Shown: positions 52,679 to 62,107, counted from the stretch's first letter. The stretch: 64,000 bases of DNA from Anaerolineae bacterium (GCA_023382655.1 JAHDWK010000018.1:1-64000), one strand, 5' to 3'. Translations and numbers: made by a program. The notes: generated from the sequence alone by a model not told the origin.

Positions 52679-53788
52679 ATGGCAGACACAGTGTTTGAGT
52701 ACAAGTTTGACGGCCGTCAAGGACAATATGACGTCGGCTGGCAGCAAGCCCGCTGGTATGACTACAAAAATATCCACATCCCCATAGACCAATTAAACGG
52801 AACCCCCACCCATTGGCTCTTCTGGGAAGGCGAAGGCCAGAGCTACGACGCCGACAACCAGGACTGGAATCGCTTCAAATCCCCCGAACAACGCATGACC
52901 TGGGACCAATTTCTGCCCCCCCACGAACACGCCGACCTGCTCAACGACATCGGCCAGGCTTACAACTGGTTTCACGGCAGCAACCCCTTCCACAGCCGCC
53001 TGGCCCGCCCCACCATGCTGCGCCAGGGGCAGGCCGACATGCGCTTCCAATTCTTCGCCGACTGGTACAAATACGACAACGGCAAAATCCCCATCTCCCA
53101 AATTGGCGATCCCAACCACGCCCGCGTCGAAATGTTCATCATAGACACCGGCCTCAACGAACCGTTCGATTGGAATACCGGCGATGAAGGCCGCATCCGC
53201 CACCAACAAGGCGTTCTGCAAAACATACTAAACGGCGCCGCCAGCCAACACACTGACTGGCTGATGGTCAACCCCAGCCTGGGCCGCACCGTCAAAACCC
53301 GCACCGTCAACGTGCCACGCAATGGCCTGTATCTATGCGTGTTTGGCGTCTACTCCGTCTGGGCGGTGCCCGACGCCCGTGGCCGCAATGGCCTGTTCGC
53401 CCACAACATGAGCGTCAGCCAGTCTACCGGCCCCGGCACACCCGCCGACCACTTCCCCGGCAGCGGCGAAACACCGACCACACCCGGCGGCACGCCCGGC
53501 CAGCCACGCGGCGAAGCCGCTTATTCACAGCGCGGCAAACCGCGCCTGCAATACGAGCGCACCTTCCAACTGATCCACAACTCTGTACCCGACAGTCAGG
53601 CCACACAAATCTTCCTGAGCGGCTACCGCCAGGGCAAAACCACCGGCACCAGCGCCGACGACGCCGGCATTGGCGACCTGAATGTGAAAATTGTGGAGGT
53701 ACACGGCTGGCCTTCGGCCGAACGCAACGCTCTCGTCGCCTGGTTCAACCAGCATTATCCAGGCACACAGGTCAGATTCGTAGGGTAA
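52679..53788 (+). CDS. Hypothetical protein, unrecognised
   Basis: 369 residues, no signal peptide or membrane segment. The first about 240 residues are rich in Trp, Asp and Asn (GQYDVGWQQARWYDYKNIHI; THWLFWEGEGQSYDADNQDW) and look like a beta-rich, carbohydrate- or ligand-binding domain. A Pro/Gly/Thr linker follows (about 258-280, PGSGETPTTPGGTPGQP), then about 85 residues with LQYERTFQLIHNSVPDSQAT and DLNVKIVEVHGW. No family assigned. GGGAG lies 8 bases before ATG 52679. One ACGGCCGT is at the very start, so it is probably resident. It is transcribed alone, converging on photolyase. Confidence 0.65.
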   Translation: MADTVFEYKFDGRQGQYDVGWQQARWYDYKNIHIPIDQLNGTPTHWLFWEGEGQSYDADNQDWNRFKSPEQRMTWDQFLPPHEHADLLNDIGQAYNWFHGSNPFHSRLARPTMLRQGQADMRFQFFADWYKYDNGKIPISQIGDPNHARVEMFIIDTGLNEPFDWNTGDEGRIRHQQGVLQNILNGAASQHTDWLMVNPSLGRTVKTRTVNVPRNGLYLCVFGVYSVWAVPDARGRNGLFAHNMSVSQSTGPGTPADHFPGSGETPTTPGGTPGQPRGEAAYSQRGKPRLQYERTFQLIHNSVPDSQATQIFLSGYRQGKTTGTSADDAGIGDLNVKIVEVHGWPSAERNALVAWFNQHYPGTQVRFVG

Positions 53789-53862
53789 GGGCATCAGTAT
53801 AAGTTGAACGAGAGGGCAGCGGATGGGAAACGGATAAGCGAATGAGGGGCCGGCTTATACGT

Positions 53863-55353
53863 TTATTGGTTCTTTGCCGCTGCGGCTGCCTGCCGGTAAG
53901 CAGCCAGGGTGCGAGCACGGGCCTGGGTGTGGTCTACGATGGGGGCAGGGTAGTCGCGGCCGACGATGAAACCGAGGCGCTGTTGTGCCAGGGGCGGCAT
54001 GAGCCAGGGGGCGTGCAGGTAGGCGTCGGGTAAATGGGCCAGTTCAGGCAGCCAATGACGCAGGTAACGGCCGTGCCCGTCAAATTTCTGGCTCTGGCTG
54101 ACGGGGTTGAAGATGCGGAAGTAAGGGGCCGCGTCGGTGCCCGTGCCCGCCGTCCACTGCCAGCCGCCGTTGTTATTGGCCGGGTCGCCATCCACCAACT
54201 GCTGCATAAAAAAGCGTTCCCCTCGGCGCCAATCAATCAGCAAATCCTTCACTAAAAAGGAAGCGACGATCATACGGGCGCGGTTGTGCATCCAGCCGGT
54301 GTGCGTAAGTTGGCGCATGGCGGCGTCTACCACCGGGTAGCCCGTTTGCCCGGCCTGCCAGGCGGCCAAGTCGGCCGGGTCGTTGCGCCATTCGATGTGA
54401 TCATATTCGGGGCGGAAGCTGCCCCGCGCCACACGGGGGAAGTGGTAGAGAATGGCGGTGTAAAACTCGCGCCAGATGAGCTGGCTGAGCCAGGTTTCCG
54501 CGCCTTTGGCGGCGTCGGCGTCCGACGCGGCCGCCAGCGCATCTTGCGCCGCCCAGGCCGCCTGCCGCGCCGAGATCATGCCAAAACGCAGGTAGGGGGA
54601 GAGTTGGGAAGTGGCGGCGGCGGCGAGTTGGTCGCGTCGGGCGGCATAAAAAGAGATGGGGTGACAAGGTGACAAGGTGAGGGCGGCGAGGACGCCGGGG
54701 TGGGGGGGTGGCGCAACCTGGGGTTGCCCGGTGAAGGTGGTGAGGCGGTGATGGGCTTGCGCTTCGCCGGGGGGAAAGGTAGGGGGGGTGGGGGATTGAG
54801 GCAGGGGAAGGCTGGCGAGTTGGGGCGGGGTGGGGATGTGGTTGGGGGCGGGCAACGGCCGTGTCGGAAACGACGAACCCGAAGCGGCTTCGGGTTGTGC
54901 CAGCCAATTCTTCTTAAACGGGGTAAACACGGTGTAGGGCGTGCCATCTTGTTTGACCAGGGTAGCAGGGTGGTGGACGACCAGGCCGTCGGTGAGGTGG
55001 AGGGGCAGGGTGTGGGCCACGGCCGTGTCCCGCCGCCGGGCATAGGCGGAGTAGTCGGCTTCGGCGAAGATGGTGTGGGCATTGGTTTCGGCGAGCAGGT
55101 GGGTGAGTACGGCCGTTGGTTCCCCCTGGCGCACAATCAGGCGGCTGCCGCGCTGGCGCAGGGCGGCGTCCAATTCGGCCAGACCGCCATACAAAAAAGC
55201 CAGCCGCTTTTCGGCCACATAAGGCGAACGGACAAAAAAGGGATCGAGGATGAAGAGGGGAATGACCTGATCGGCCGAGTGCATGGCCGCCGCCAGGGCT
55301 TGATTGTCGGTTAAACGGAGATCACGGCGAATCCACCAGACGGCCGTAGACAT
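53863..55353 (-). CDS. phrB: Deoxyribodipyrimidine photolyase (class I CPD photolyase)
   Basis: 496 residues. N-terminal antenna domain ([18 protein letters not shown]; residues 1-130) and C-terminal FAD domain with [16 protein letters not shown] (about 252-267), [25 protein letters not shown] (about 351-370) and [20 protein letters not shown]. It repairs UV cyclobutane dimers with blue light. A Pro-rich linker (about 175-235) is longer than in E. coli and partly encoded by GGGTGACAAGG words (54658-54684, giving [11 protein letters not shown]). ATG 55353 follows AAGGAG. Upstream there is a GCAAAGG-type repeat and a divergent promoter region shared with the TspO-like gene. Confidence 0.93.
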   Translation of the reverse strand: MSTAVWWIRRDLRLTDNQALAAAMHSADQVIPLFILDPFFVRSPYVAEKRLAFLYGGLAELDAALRQRGSRLIVRQGEPTAVLTHLLAETNAHTIFAEADYSAYARRRDTAVAHTLPLHLTDGLVVHHPATLVKQDGTPYTVFTPFKKNWLAQPEAASGSSFPTRPLPAPNHIPTPPQLASLPLPQSPTPPTFPPGEAQAHHRLTTFTGQPQVAPPPHPGVLAALTLSPCHPISFYAARRDQLAAAATSQLSPYLRFGMISARQAAWAAQDALAAASDADAAKGAETWLSQLIWREFYTAILYHFPRVARGSFRPEYDHIEWRNDPADLAAWQAGQTGYPVVDAAMRQLTHTGWMHNRARMIVASFLVKDLLIDWRRGERFFMQQLVDGDPANNNGGWQWTAGTGTDAAPYFRIFNPVSQSQKFDGHGRYLRHWLPELAHLPDAYLHAPWLMPPLAQQRLGFIVGRDYPAPIVDHTQARARTLAAYRQAAAAAKNQ

Positions 55354-55479
55354 GGTTGTGCTCCTTTTGTTAACGCAAAGGTGCAAAGAGGCAAAGATGT
55401 AAAGAAAGAAGAATGATAAAAAAGTTGTACAAATTATAATTATTTGCACCAATTAAGTCAACAAATGTTATACAATATA

Positions 55480-55508
55480 TTGACAAAGCGAGCGTTTCCT
55501 GTTATGCT
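55480..55508 (+). promoter_or_regulatory. Sigma-70-type promoter for the TspO-like gene
   Basis: TTGACA (55480-55485), 17-base spacer, TATGCT (55503-55508), preceded by an AT-rich stretch. Spacing is ideal; the start codon lies about 140 bases downstream. Confidence 0.75.
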
Positions 55509-55529
55509 CTGGTCATATTACGGGAAAAG

Positions 55530-55583
55530 AGGAGTTCGCATCCTCAGATGTGAACAGTGGGCATCTGAGGATGCACCACTCCT
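55530..55583 (+). promoter_or_regulatory. Leader hairpin of the TspO-like gene
   Basis: Inner stem of 13 base pairs (GCATCCTCAGATG at 55538-55550 with 55562-55574) plus an outer stem AGGAGT/ACTCCT. It lies in the transcribed leader, about 22 bases after the -10 box, and may act as a regulatory or stabilising structure. Confidence 0.55.
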
Positions 55584-55648
55584 CATACAATCTATCAATT
55601 TAGTCTTGACGAAACAGTAAGGGCATTGAGTTTGTTAGTAGACAAAGG

Positions 55649-56440
55649 ATGAAAAAGATGAACAAAGATGTGATTCGACAAATAACGGTGCTTGCCGTGC
55701 TGATTGTGACGGTGGTGGTGAATGGGCTGGCGAATGCGCTGCCCATCAATGGTATTACGACCGCCGAAATTTCTGATAGTTTTGACGTGTTTTTTGTGCC
55801 GGCCGGGTATGTGTTTAGTATTTGGGGTCTCATTTATCTGGCGTTGTTTGTGTATGCCATCTACCAGGCATTACCCGCACAGCGCGAGAACCCCCGGCTG
55901 CGGCGTATCGGCTGGATTTTTGTGGTCAGTTCGCTGGCGAATACGGCCTGGATTTTCTGCTGGCATTATGGCTATTATGCTCTGTCGGTAGCGGTGATGG
56001 CGGTGCTGTTGGGCAGTCTGATCGCCATTTACTGGCGACTGGGGACGGGGCGCACGGCCGTGTCCCGCGCCGAACAGTGGGCAGTGCGTATACCTTTCAG
56101 CATCTACCTGGGCTGGATTACGGTGGCGACTATCGCCAATATCACCGTCCTGCTCGACTATGTGAACTGGAATGGGTGGAGTATTGCTCCTGAAGTCTGG
56201 ACGGTCATCATGCTGGTGGTAGCCGTCGTCGTAGCTGGATTGATGGCGCTGCGCCACCGGGATGTGGCCTATCTGCTGGTGCTGGTGTGGGCTTTTGCCG
56301 GGATTGGCGTGAAACAGGCGGAGACGCCCCTGGTGGCAAATGCGGCCTGGGCCGCCGCGGTGGTGGTGGCGTTTATGGTGGTGGTCACGGCCGTGCAGTC
56401 CCGCCGCAAACCACACAAACTGGGGTATGCCGCCACCTGA
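55649..56440 (+). CDS. Tryptophan-rich sensory protein, TspO/MBR-like membrane protein
   Basis: 263 residues with seven hydrophobic helices. The first five helices follow the TspO/MBR pattern: N-terminal helix, then SDSFDVFFVPAGYVFSIWG (about 42-60), IFVVSSLANTAWIFCWHYG (about 89-107) and FSIYLGWITVATIANI. Bacterial TspO has five helices and about 160 residues; this protein has about 100 extra residues, as in the larger TspO-like family of 'tryptophan-rich sensory' proteins. Family knowledge links TspO to porphyrin, oxygen or light sensing, which would fit its position divergent from photolyase. ATG 55658 is an alternative start. It has a good promoter, a leader hairpin and a terminator. Confidence 0.85.
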   Translation: MKKMNKDVIRQITVLAVLIVTVVVNGLANALPINGITTAEISDSFDVFFVPAGYVFSIWGLIYLALFVYAIYQALPAQRENPRLRRIGWIFVVSSLANTAWIFCWHYGYYALSVAVMAVLLGSLIAIYWRLGTGRTAVSRAEQWAVRIPFSIYLGWITVATIANITVLLDYVNWNGWSIAPEVWTVIMLVVAVVVAGLMALRHRDVAYLLVLVWAFAGIGVKQAETPLVANAAWAAAVVVAFMVVVTAVQSRRKPHKLGYAAT

Positions 56441-56455
56441 TATGGGCGCATCCAT

Positions 56456-56489
56456 AAAAAAGACCAGCAAATGCTGGTCTTTTTTTTTG
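56456..56489 (+). terminator. Intrinsic terminator after the TspO-like gene
   Basis: AAAAAGACCAGCA and its complement with a short loop, followed by a run of T. Confidence 0.92.
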
Positions 56490-56602
56490 AATGTTTTTGA
56501 CTATGGAAATGGGAAATGGTTACAATGGCGGCCAATACCAACCGCATCGCCGCAATCCTGGATGATCAGGCATCGGGAATAGCATATGGATAGGAGATAA
56601 GG

Positions 56603-56974
56603 ATGGAACTGGGTGTTTTCTCTATGAGTTTGACGGTTAAAGATATTGAGGCATCGAAGCTCTTTTACGAAAAGCTGGGTTTTACCGTGTTTGGCGGCGA
56701 GCAAACACAAAACTGGCTGATTATGAAAAATGACGCCTGTGTGATTGGCTTGTTTCAGGGCATGTTCGACAAAAACATTCTCACCTTCAATCCGGGCTGG
56801 GACGGCGAGGCGCAGCCGCTCCCGGAATTTACGGACGTGCGCGCCTTGCAGCGCCAGCTTAAAGCGCGCGGCGTCGCCATGATGACGGAAGCAGACGAAA
56901 ACACGACCGGCCCGGCCAGCTTCGTGATTGTGGATCCCGATGGCAACCCGATTTTGGTTGACCAGCACGTGTAG
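56603..56974 (+). CDS. VOC-family (glyoxalase-like) protein
   Basis: 123 residues, one VOC domain of two beta-alpha-beta-beta-beta modules: SMSLTVKDIEASKLFYEKLG (about 7-26) and the second half ending FVIVDPDGNPILVDQH (about 107-122). Metal-ligand positions cannot be confirmed (the start lacks the usual His). Such proteins include glyoxalases, dioxygenases and drug-binding resistance proteins; substrate unknown. GGAG lies 8 bases before ATG 56603. It is 25 bases upstream of a GNAT gene on the same strand, and the two are likely cotranscribed. Confidence 0.85.
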   Translation: MELGVFSMSLTVKDIEASKLFYEKLGFTVFGGEQTQNWLIMKNDACVIGLFQGMFDKNILTFNPGWDGEAQPLPEFTDVRALQRQLKARGVAMMTEADENTTGPASFVIVDPDGNPILVDQHV

Positions 56975-56999
56975 GCGTGAATCCAGGGGGACGGGTACT

Positions 57000-57428
57000 G
57001 TGTTCGATTGGGTTGATTCAACGGAAACTATTAACTGGGAAGAACTCTCCAACCTGTATCGGATAGCGCCATTGGGGGAAAAGAAGCCGGCCGATCTGGC
57101 GGTCACATTCGCCAACAGCCGGTATACCTGTTTTGTCTTTGATGCCGGCACACTGATTGGCGCGGGCCGGGCGTTGGCCGATGGTATTGATTGTTCCTAC
57201 ATTTGTGATGTGGCCGTTCACCCGGAATATCAAGGTCTGGGCATTGGCAAAGCGATTGTGTCCAGGCTGGTGGAACTCTCCCAGGGCCACCGCAAAATCA
57301 TCCTCTATGCTGCCCCCGGCAAAGAACCGTTTTACCGTAAACTTGGTTTCAAGCGCATGAAAACGGCCATGGCGATCTTTGAAAACCAGGCGCTCGCCCT
57401 GGAGCAAGGGTTGGTTGATGAAACGTAA
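57000..57428 (+). CDS. GNAT-family N-acetyltransferase
   Basis: 142 residues. The acetyl-CoA binding motif A is clear: ICDVAVHPEYQGLGIGKAIV (about 68-87), with the Q/R-x-x-G-x-G/A loop QGLGIG. The C-terminal motif FYRKLGFKRM (about 114-123) is typical. It acetylates an amine of a small molecule or protein; substrate unknown. The start GTG 57000 is preceded by AGGGGG; the frame also extends upstream into the VOC gene. It ends 3 bases before the converging penicillin-binding protein gene ends, without a separate terminator. Confidence 0.88.
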   Translation: MFDWVDSTETINWEELSNLYRIAPLGEKKPADLAVTFANSRYTCFVFDAGTLIGAGRALADGIDCSYICDVAVHPEYQGLGIGKAIVSRLVELSQGHRKIILYAAPGKEPFYRKLGFKRMKTAMAIFENQALALEQGLVDET

Positions 57429-57431
57429 ACC

Positions 57432-59942
57432 TTATGGCACGGCCGTACTGCGTGGCGTCGGTGGTGTCCGGTAGGACTGGATAACGCTGTGCGGACAGAC
57501 CATCGGCGGGGCCATGCGGTAACGCCCTTGTGCCCACATGCGGGCGCGCACTTCGTCCGGGTAGTGCGGCGGAATAGGCAGGTAGAGGCGGGTCGTTGCG
57601 CCCGGTATAGCGCCGGCTGTGTTCACCACGCATTCGGTGGGGGCCGGCATCTTCGTCCCATCTATCAATTCTGGCTGACTTTGCACATAGCGCTGCGCTT
57701 CATCGGCGGGCAAGGGTAGCGTCGCCAGCGTCCACGCACCTAAATTTTCTTCCGGGTTGATGAAGTATTGCACACGGCCGTTGCCATGCGCCGGTTTACC
57801 CACAATAAACCAATCCGTTCGTGTCGCCCCACATCCGCCACCGCCCGTGCCCTGCGGCAGGCAAACCAGCCGACTTTCAATACCTTGCGGTTGAATAAAA
57901 GCATCGAGGGGCGGACGGCCGTCTACCCACAAACTCTCCACCATCGTCGGCGTGGCGTAAATTGTCTGCATCATATGGCCCCACAACGGCGCAGCCGCTT
58001 CTACACCAGACCAATCATGCATGGGACGGCCGTCTGAATTGCCAATCCACACCCCCACCACCACACCCGGCGTATAGCCAATCGTCCAGTCATCCCGAAA
58101 ATCATTTGTTGTGCCCGTCTTCACAGCCGCCGGAAAGGGCAGCGCCATGGGGTTATTCGCCCCCATCGCTGGGATGCGCGCCCGATCATCATCCAAAATA
58201 TCGGTGATGATGTAGGCGATCTTCGGGTCAACCGCATTCACCGGCGGCAACTGGTTCGCCAGTGCGTCATATACCACATTCCCCCGACTGTCCGTGATGC
58301 GCAGCACGCTGGTCAGGCGTGGTTTCTGCCCCTGGTTGGCCAACGTGGCATACGCATGGGTTAATTCCAACAGCGGCACTTCCCCACCACCCAACGTCAG
58401 CGCCAGTCCATAAAAACCAGGCGGCTCTTTCAGTGATTCCACCCCCATTCTCCGGGCCGTAGCAATAAAGTTCGGAATGCCCACATCCTTCAACAGGTGA
58501 ATGGGGGGGATGTTGTAGCTGTTCGCCAATGCATCCCGGAATAGCACCGGTCCATGAAAGTAGCCATCATAATTACGCGGGGCCATCGTTTCGCCGCCGC
58601 CCAAATCCAGCAGCATCGGCGTATCCCACAGCACATCGGCCGTCGTCCACCCCTTTTCCATCGCCGCCACATAGGTCAACGGCTTAATGCTGCTGCCCGG
58701 CTGGCGCGGGCTGAGGGCCACGTTTACCTGCCCATCAATAGCCGTGTTGAAATAATCCAGGCTGCCCAGCATAGTCAGGATTTCCCCTGTACCTGGCTTC
58801 AGGATAACCACCGAAGCATTGCTGACATCGTGAGCAGCGTTATGTTGGGCTATCCAGTTACGCGCCTCTTGCTGCGCCATGTTTTGCATGTTCAAATCCA
58901 GGCTGGTGGTGATTTGCCAGCCTCCCCGCGTGATGGCGTCCGCGCCATAGCGCCGCTCCAGCTCATCCTGCACATACAGTACAAAATGGGGCGCTTCTAA
59001 TACAACGCTGGCCGCCTGCTCTTGCAACGTAATACGTGGTTGCAGGTGGATGCTCACCCCTTTGGCGACTTCAGCCTGCACGTAATCAATCAATCCTTCA
59101 TCCAACATCAGATCCAGGATCATCTCTTGCCGGGCCTTGGCTCCTTCAAAGTTGGTGTAAGGGTCCCATTGCAAGGGGGATTGGGGCAGTCCGGCCAGAA
59201 AAGCGGCTTCGGCCAACGTCAAATCTTTAGCCGGTTTACCAAAGTAGGTCTGAGCAGCGGCTTCAATGCCATAAGCCAGATTGCCAAAATAAATTTCGTT
59301 TAGATACATCTGGATGATGGCGGCTTTGCTGCGCCGTTGGGTCATAATCCCGGCCAGGAAAATTTCGCGCACTTTGCGTTCATAACTGACGCTGACGCGG
59401 TCGGCGTAATCAAAGGCCACATGGCGTACCAGTTGTTGGGTGATGGTGGACGCGCCAACGGGACGGCCGTCGCTCTCCTGCCGCACATTACTCCATACCG
59501 CCGCCCCAATCGCCGCCGGGTCAAAACCGGGATTCGTCCAGAAGGTATCGTCTTCCACTGCCACCGTGGCGTTGATCACATCTTTGGGAATATCTTCATA
59601 GGGTAGCCAGACCCGCTTTTCCGCGGTCGTCAGTTCAAACAGCAAATTGCCGTTGCGATCATAAAAGCGGGGCGTACCGCCCAATCCCGTGCCCCGAAAA
59701 TCCGTCACCTGGGCAATCGAATCTTCCAACTGGTCACTGAGGTAAATGTAAACGCCCACAAACCCCAACACCGCCAGCAGCAAACCGGCCACCCCCAACC
59801 ATACCATCACCAGGAAAAGGGTCATCAGGCAGCCCCGCTTCTTCTTGCCGCCTTGTGGTTTCCCTGCGGGTTTCCCCGCTGGTTTTCCTGGCGTCCCCCG
59901 GTACTTTTCCATGTACTCGAACTTGTAGTCATCGTTTGACAT
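57432..59942 (-). CDS. Class A penicillin-binding protein (PBP1A-type)
   Basis: 836 residues: a short Gly/Lys/Pro-rich cytoplasmic tail, one transmembrane helix (about 38-70), a GT51 transglycosylase domain (about 110-290) with VAVEDDTFW, ASTITQQLVRHVAF and RKVREIFLA, and a transpeptidase domain (about 340-740) with the SxxK nucleophile in PGSSIKPLTYVA, the SYN-type motif NSYNIPP and KTGTTNDFRDDW. It polymerises and crosslinks peptidoglycan outside the cytoplasmic membrane. It shows that this organism builds peptidoglycan, which is not universal in the suspected phylum. The tail after the transpeptidase (about 100 residues, with Cys and Pro) is unassigned. The last ACGGCCGT octamer of the window is in this gene (59463-59470). 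Confidence 0.94.
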   Translation of the reverse strand: MSNDDYKFEYMEKYRGTPGKPAGKPAGKPQGGKKKRGCLMTLFLVMVWLGVAGLLLAVLGFVGVYIYLSDQLEDSIAQVTDFRGTGLGGTPRFYDRNGNLLFELTTAEKRVWLPYEDIPKDVINATVAVEDDTFWTNPGFDPAAIGAAVWSNVRQESDGRPVGASTITQQLVRHVAFDYADRVSVSYERKVREIFLAGIMTQRRSKAAIIQMYLNEIYFGNLAYGIEAAAQTYFGKPAKDLTLAEAAFLAGLPQSPLQWDPYTNFEGAKARQEMILDLMLDEGLIDYVQAEVAKGVSIHLQPRITLQEQAASVVLEAPHFVLYVQDELERRYGADAITRGGWQITTSLDLNMQNMAQQEARNWIAQHNAAHDVSNASVVILKPGTGEILTMLGSLDYFNTAIDGQVNVALSPRQPGSSIKPLTYVAAMEKGWTTADVLWDTPMLLDLGGGETMAPRNYDGYFHGPVLFRDALANSYNIPPIHLLKDVGIPNFIATARRMGVESLKEPPGFYGLALTLGGGEVPLLELTHAYATLANQGQKPRLTSVLRITDSRGNVVYDALANQLPPVNAVDPKIAYIITDILDDDRARIPAMGANNPMALPFPAAVKTGTTNDFRDDWTIGYTPGVVVGVWIGNSDGRPMHDWSGVEAAAPLWGHMMQTIYATPTMVESLWVDGRPPLDAFIQPQGIESRLVCLPQGTGGGGCGATRTDWFIVGKPAHGNGRVQYFINPEENLGAWTLATLPLPADEAQRYVQSQPELIDGTKMPAPTECVVNTAGAIPGATTRLYLPIPPHYPDEVRARMWAQGRYRMAPPMVCPHSVIQSYRTPPTPRSTAVP

Positions 59943-60233
59943 GTTGTTATGTTAATACGCAAGTGAAAGGTGTGCAAGGGGTCAGTGTGCGATTTATTTT
60001 TGTGGATGACTTTAGCGAGCTTCTCAGACAACCAAATTCCATCAACCTGTCTATACACAACTGTTAACGGCACCACTATGATTACATTGACCCGCTATCC
60101 TTCCTGCTGATACAATCACTTTATCCTTTGGTTAGAATCAGTTTGTGCCAGTATTCTGGCAGCTTGAGATGTGATTTGTCTTTGTGTGGCAGATCCATCA
60201 CTGGTTAACAACAGTATTCACAAAAATTATGAC

Positions 60234-62021
60234 ATGGGCCGGAAAGCTGATTTAGAAAGCCGCATACGCCGTGTTTATGGGCTTCTCTCAGATTATGAAG
60301 AGAAAAAGGCTTTTTCTGATAGACCAGAAGAAGTACATCGCTTTGAGTACCAAATAGCCTCTTACAGAAAAATTCTCGCAGAGTACACAAGAATTTATTG
60401 GGCGGTCTGTGAGAAATTACACCTACTCCCAGAACATGATATTCTTGAAATTGCTGCTGATATAGTTCCTGAGCTGATAGAACATAGAATTGAGCCAATT
60501 ATACAAGCCTCACTTCACACTAAACTGCCTGGATCGCGAATAATTCAAATCAACATCTATCAAATTTTTCGCATTGCAGATTTACTGACACAACCAGAAA
60601 GTGTAAAGGCAAAAGCTTTTTATGAAGCGATAACAAATACAGATAAGATGCGGCGTGCCCTAAGTCGGAAAAAGACTTTTAAAATCGGTTCTCTGGGCCA
60701 TTTAAGACCAGTTGCCAAGATAGAAGAAAAATATGACGAGTTTTGGAAGCCGGCCATACCTAATTTTCGCCTGACCAAGAATCCATCTGTTTACTTTATT
60801 CCTTTCGAGATGACATTAACCGATCATCTCAAAAATCTTAAGTGTCTACCGGATTCCATCCTCGAGGTCGTGGAAAACTTTGACTCGCAAATATTTCAAA
60901 ACATACAAATTAGCGGGCGTCTGAGGATTTATCCTCCCGGTATAGGAGTAGTTCATTTAGGAATTACTCTAGAATTTCAGAATGCAGTTTATGTAGAAAT
61001 GGTAGCTCAGATCGCTCGAAATGTAGAGGACCTGTTATTCATCGATGCCGAAGGTTTGGAAAAACCCTGTGTGACAGTATTGCTCGAGATAGTGGACCAA
61101 GTGGCCGATTATTTATTCAAAGATAAAGGCTATGACTTTACAGAAAGACGATGGCTCCCGCCGATAACCGTTTATCGAATCCATGATACTGACGGGCTAC
61201 AACCAAACGATTTAGTAAATGAGTTCGCTCATTTGCTTGCTCTTGCTCCAGGTAATAATGAAGATTTATCCTATTTAAGAAATCGCATCGAAAACTCATT
61301 GAATTCACCTCAGTGGCTTAAGGATCAGGTTCTGGCTGTTGCGGGTCAAGGCACAGCATTATTCTTGGTGAGTCAAGCGTATGCCAAAGGAAAACGGGCC
61401 AAAAGACATAAATTAATTAAGTGGTTGTCAGACACACACGAATTGGTTTCCGCTGCTGAATATGCCCAACAGGCTTTTGCTGAGGCTATTGAACAGATAG
61501 CACTGCCAAGACTTTTGGACGATAGCTGGTTGCCTCAAAGCGTAAAATCAACCACGGGGTTTGATTACCTCTACAGCTTGATAACTACGATGCGACAGGT
61601 CATGCAAGCAATCGCGTCTATTAGAATACATTTACAAAGTTATGGTGCTGGAACTTTGATGGTTTTTGCTAAGGATCTTTGGACTTACAACTACCCAATA
61701 GATTTAACAAAGATCAATAATAATTTGGATTACATTGCAAATTGGTTGGGACAAGCAGATGAAAAAGTGGCAGATCAGAGAATATTAGAACTAAAGACTC
61801 TCTTGGAAGAGATTAAAGCAATGTCTCCGCTCTTCCCTGACCACACCGATGGATATGTTAGAAAACTCTCAGATAGTAGTATACAAGAAGAACTAGAGAA
61901 TCAACTATTAGACCAATTGTGGGAAATTGGAGAAGCTATAAGTGGAGAGGGAAGTAGTTATGGCTTAATCACAAATAAATGGAAGGATATCAACAGACTT
62001 CGAAAACAACTTGGGTTGTAA
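60234..62021 (+). CDS. Unknown 595-residue protein sharing the N-terminal module of the adjacent trypsin-like protease
   Basis: 595 residues, AT-rich, no octamer. Residues about 4-68 (RKADLESRIRRVYGLLSDYE, later CEKLHLLPEHDI) align clearly with the start of the protease at 62755: DLE..IR..Y.L...YE..K..S..P.E..R then C.KL. Shared N-terminal adaptors of this kind are typical of effector-associated domains, in which homotypic contact couples sensor and effector (established for conflict systems described by Kaur and colleagues, 2020). The rest has no motif that I recognise: beta-containing middle (RIYPPGIGVVHLGITLEF, about 236-253) and a long helical C-terminal half. No Walker A, no transmembrane helix. 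ATG 60234 chosen; the frame extends 21 codons upstream. Role unknown: possible sensor or new effector. Confidence 0.7.
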   Translation: MGRKADLESRIRRVYGLLSDYEEKKAFSDRPEEVHRFEYQIASYRKILAEYTRIYWAVCEKLHLLPEHDILEIAADIVPELIEHRIEPIIQASLHTKLPGSRIIQINIYQIFRIADLLTQPESVKAKAFYEAITNTDKMRRALSRKKTFKIGSLGHLRPVAKIEEKYDEFWKPAIPNFRLTKNPSVYFIPFEMTLTDHLKNLKCLPDSILEVVENFDSQIFQNIQISGRLRIYPPGIGVVHLGITLEFQNAVYVEMVAQIARNVEDLLFIDAEGLEKPCVTVLLEIVDQVADYLFKDKGYDFTERRWLPPITVYRIHDTDGLQPNDLVNEFAHLLALAPGNNEDLSYLRNRIENSLNSPQWLKDQVLAVAGQGTALFLVSQAYAKGKRAKRHKLIKWLSDTHELVSAAEYAQQAFAEAIEQIALPRLLDDSWLPQSVKSTTGFDYLYSLITTMRQVMQAIASIRIHLQSYGAGTLMVFAKDLWTYNYPIDLTKINNNLDYIANWLGQADEKVADQRILELKTLLEEIKAMSPLFPDHTDGYVRKLSDSSIQEELENQLLDQLWEIGEAISGEGSSYGLITNKWKDINRLRKQLGL

Positions 62022-62107
62022 TGATGATTGCGAATGGGACAACGGCATTTACCAAAATGTTGACTGACCTGGTTGCACAGAGTAAGGACAAGGATCGAAC
62101 GGCGTAA
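62021..62107 (+). CDS. Very small overlapping gene (28 residues), tentative
   Basis: MMIANGTTAFTKMLTDLVAQ followed by SKDKDRTA. Its ATG overlaps the preceding stop (TAATG), the classical coupling arrangement, and it ends at TAA 62105-62107. It may be a truncated larger gene or a chance frame; the coupling is the only support. Confidence 0.3.
   Translation: MMIANGTTAFTKMLTDLVAQSKDKDRTA

Larger units (their letters stand above)
650..59470. repeat. Dispersed palindromic octamer ACGGCCGT (about 114 copies)
   Basis: Counting by eye I find about 114 exact copies between 650 and 59470, roughly one per 500 bases; base composition alone would give about 2 in 64 kb. Copies lie inside genes in all frames (encoding Thr-Ala-Val, Asn-Gly-Arg, Arg-Pro and similar) and between genes. 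Many extend to TCACGGCCGTGA. Pairs lie very close together at 22878-22899 and 43978-44002. Stretches with none are 45361-50681, 59471-64000, 25468-27262 and 33525-34648, all of which contain atypical genes. The behaviour resembles the HIP1 palindrome of cyanobacteria; that comparison is inference. Confidence 0.9.

Noticed and set aside
52494-52787. 97-codon open frame before the 369-residue gene
   Set aside because: No ribosome site, overlaps the better-supported start at 52679, no recognisable domain.
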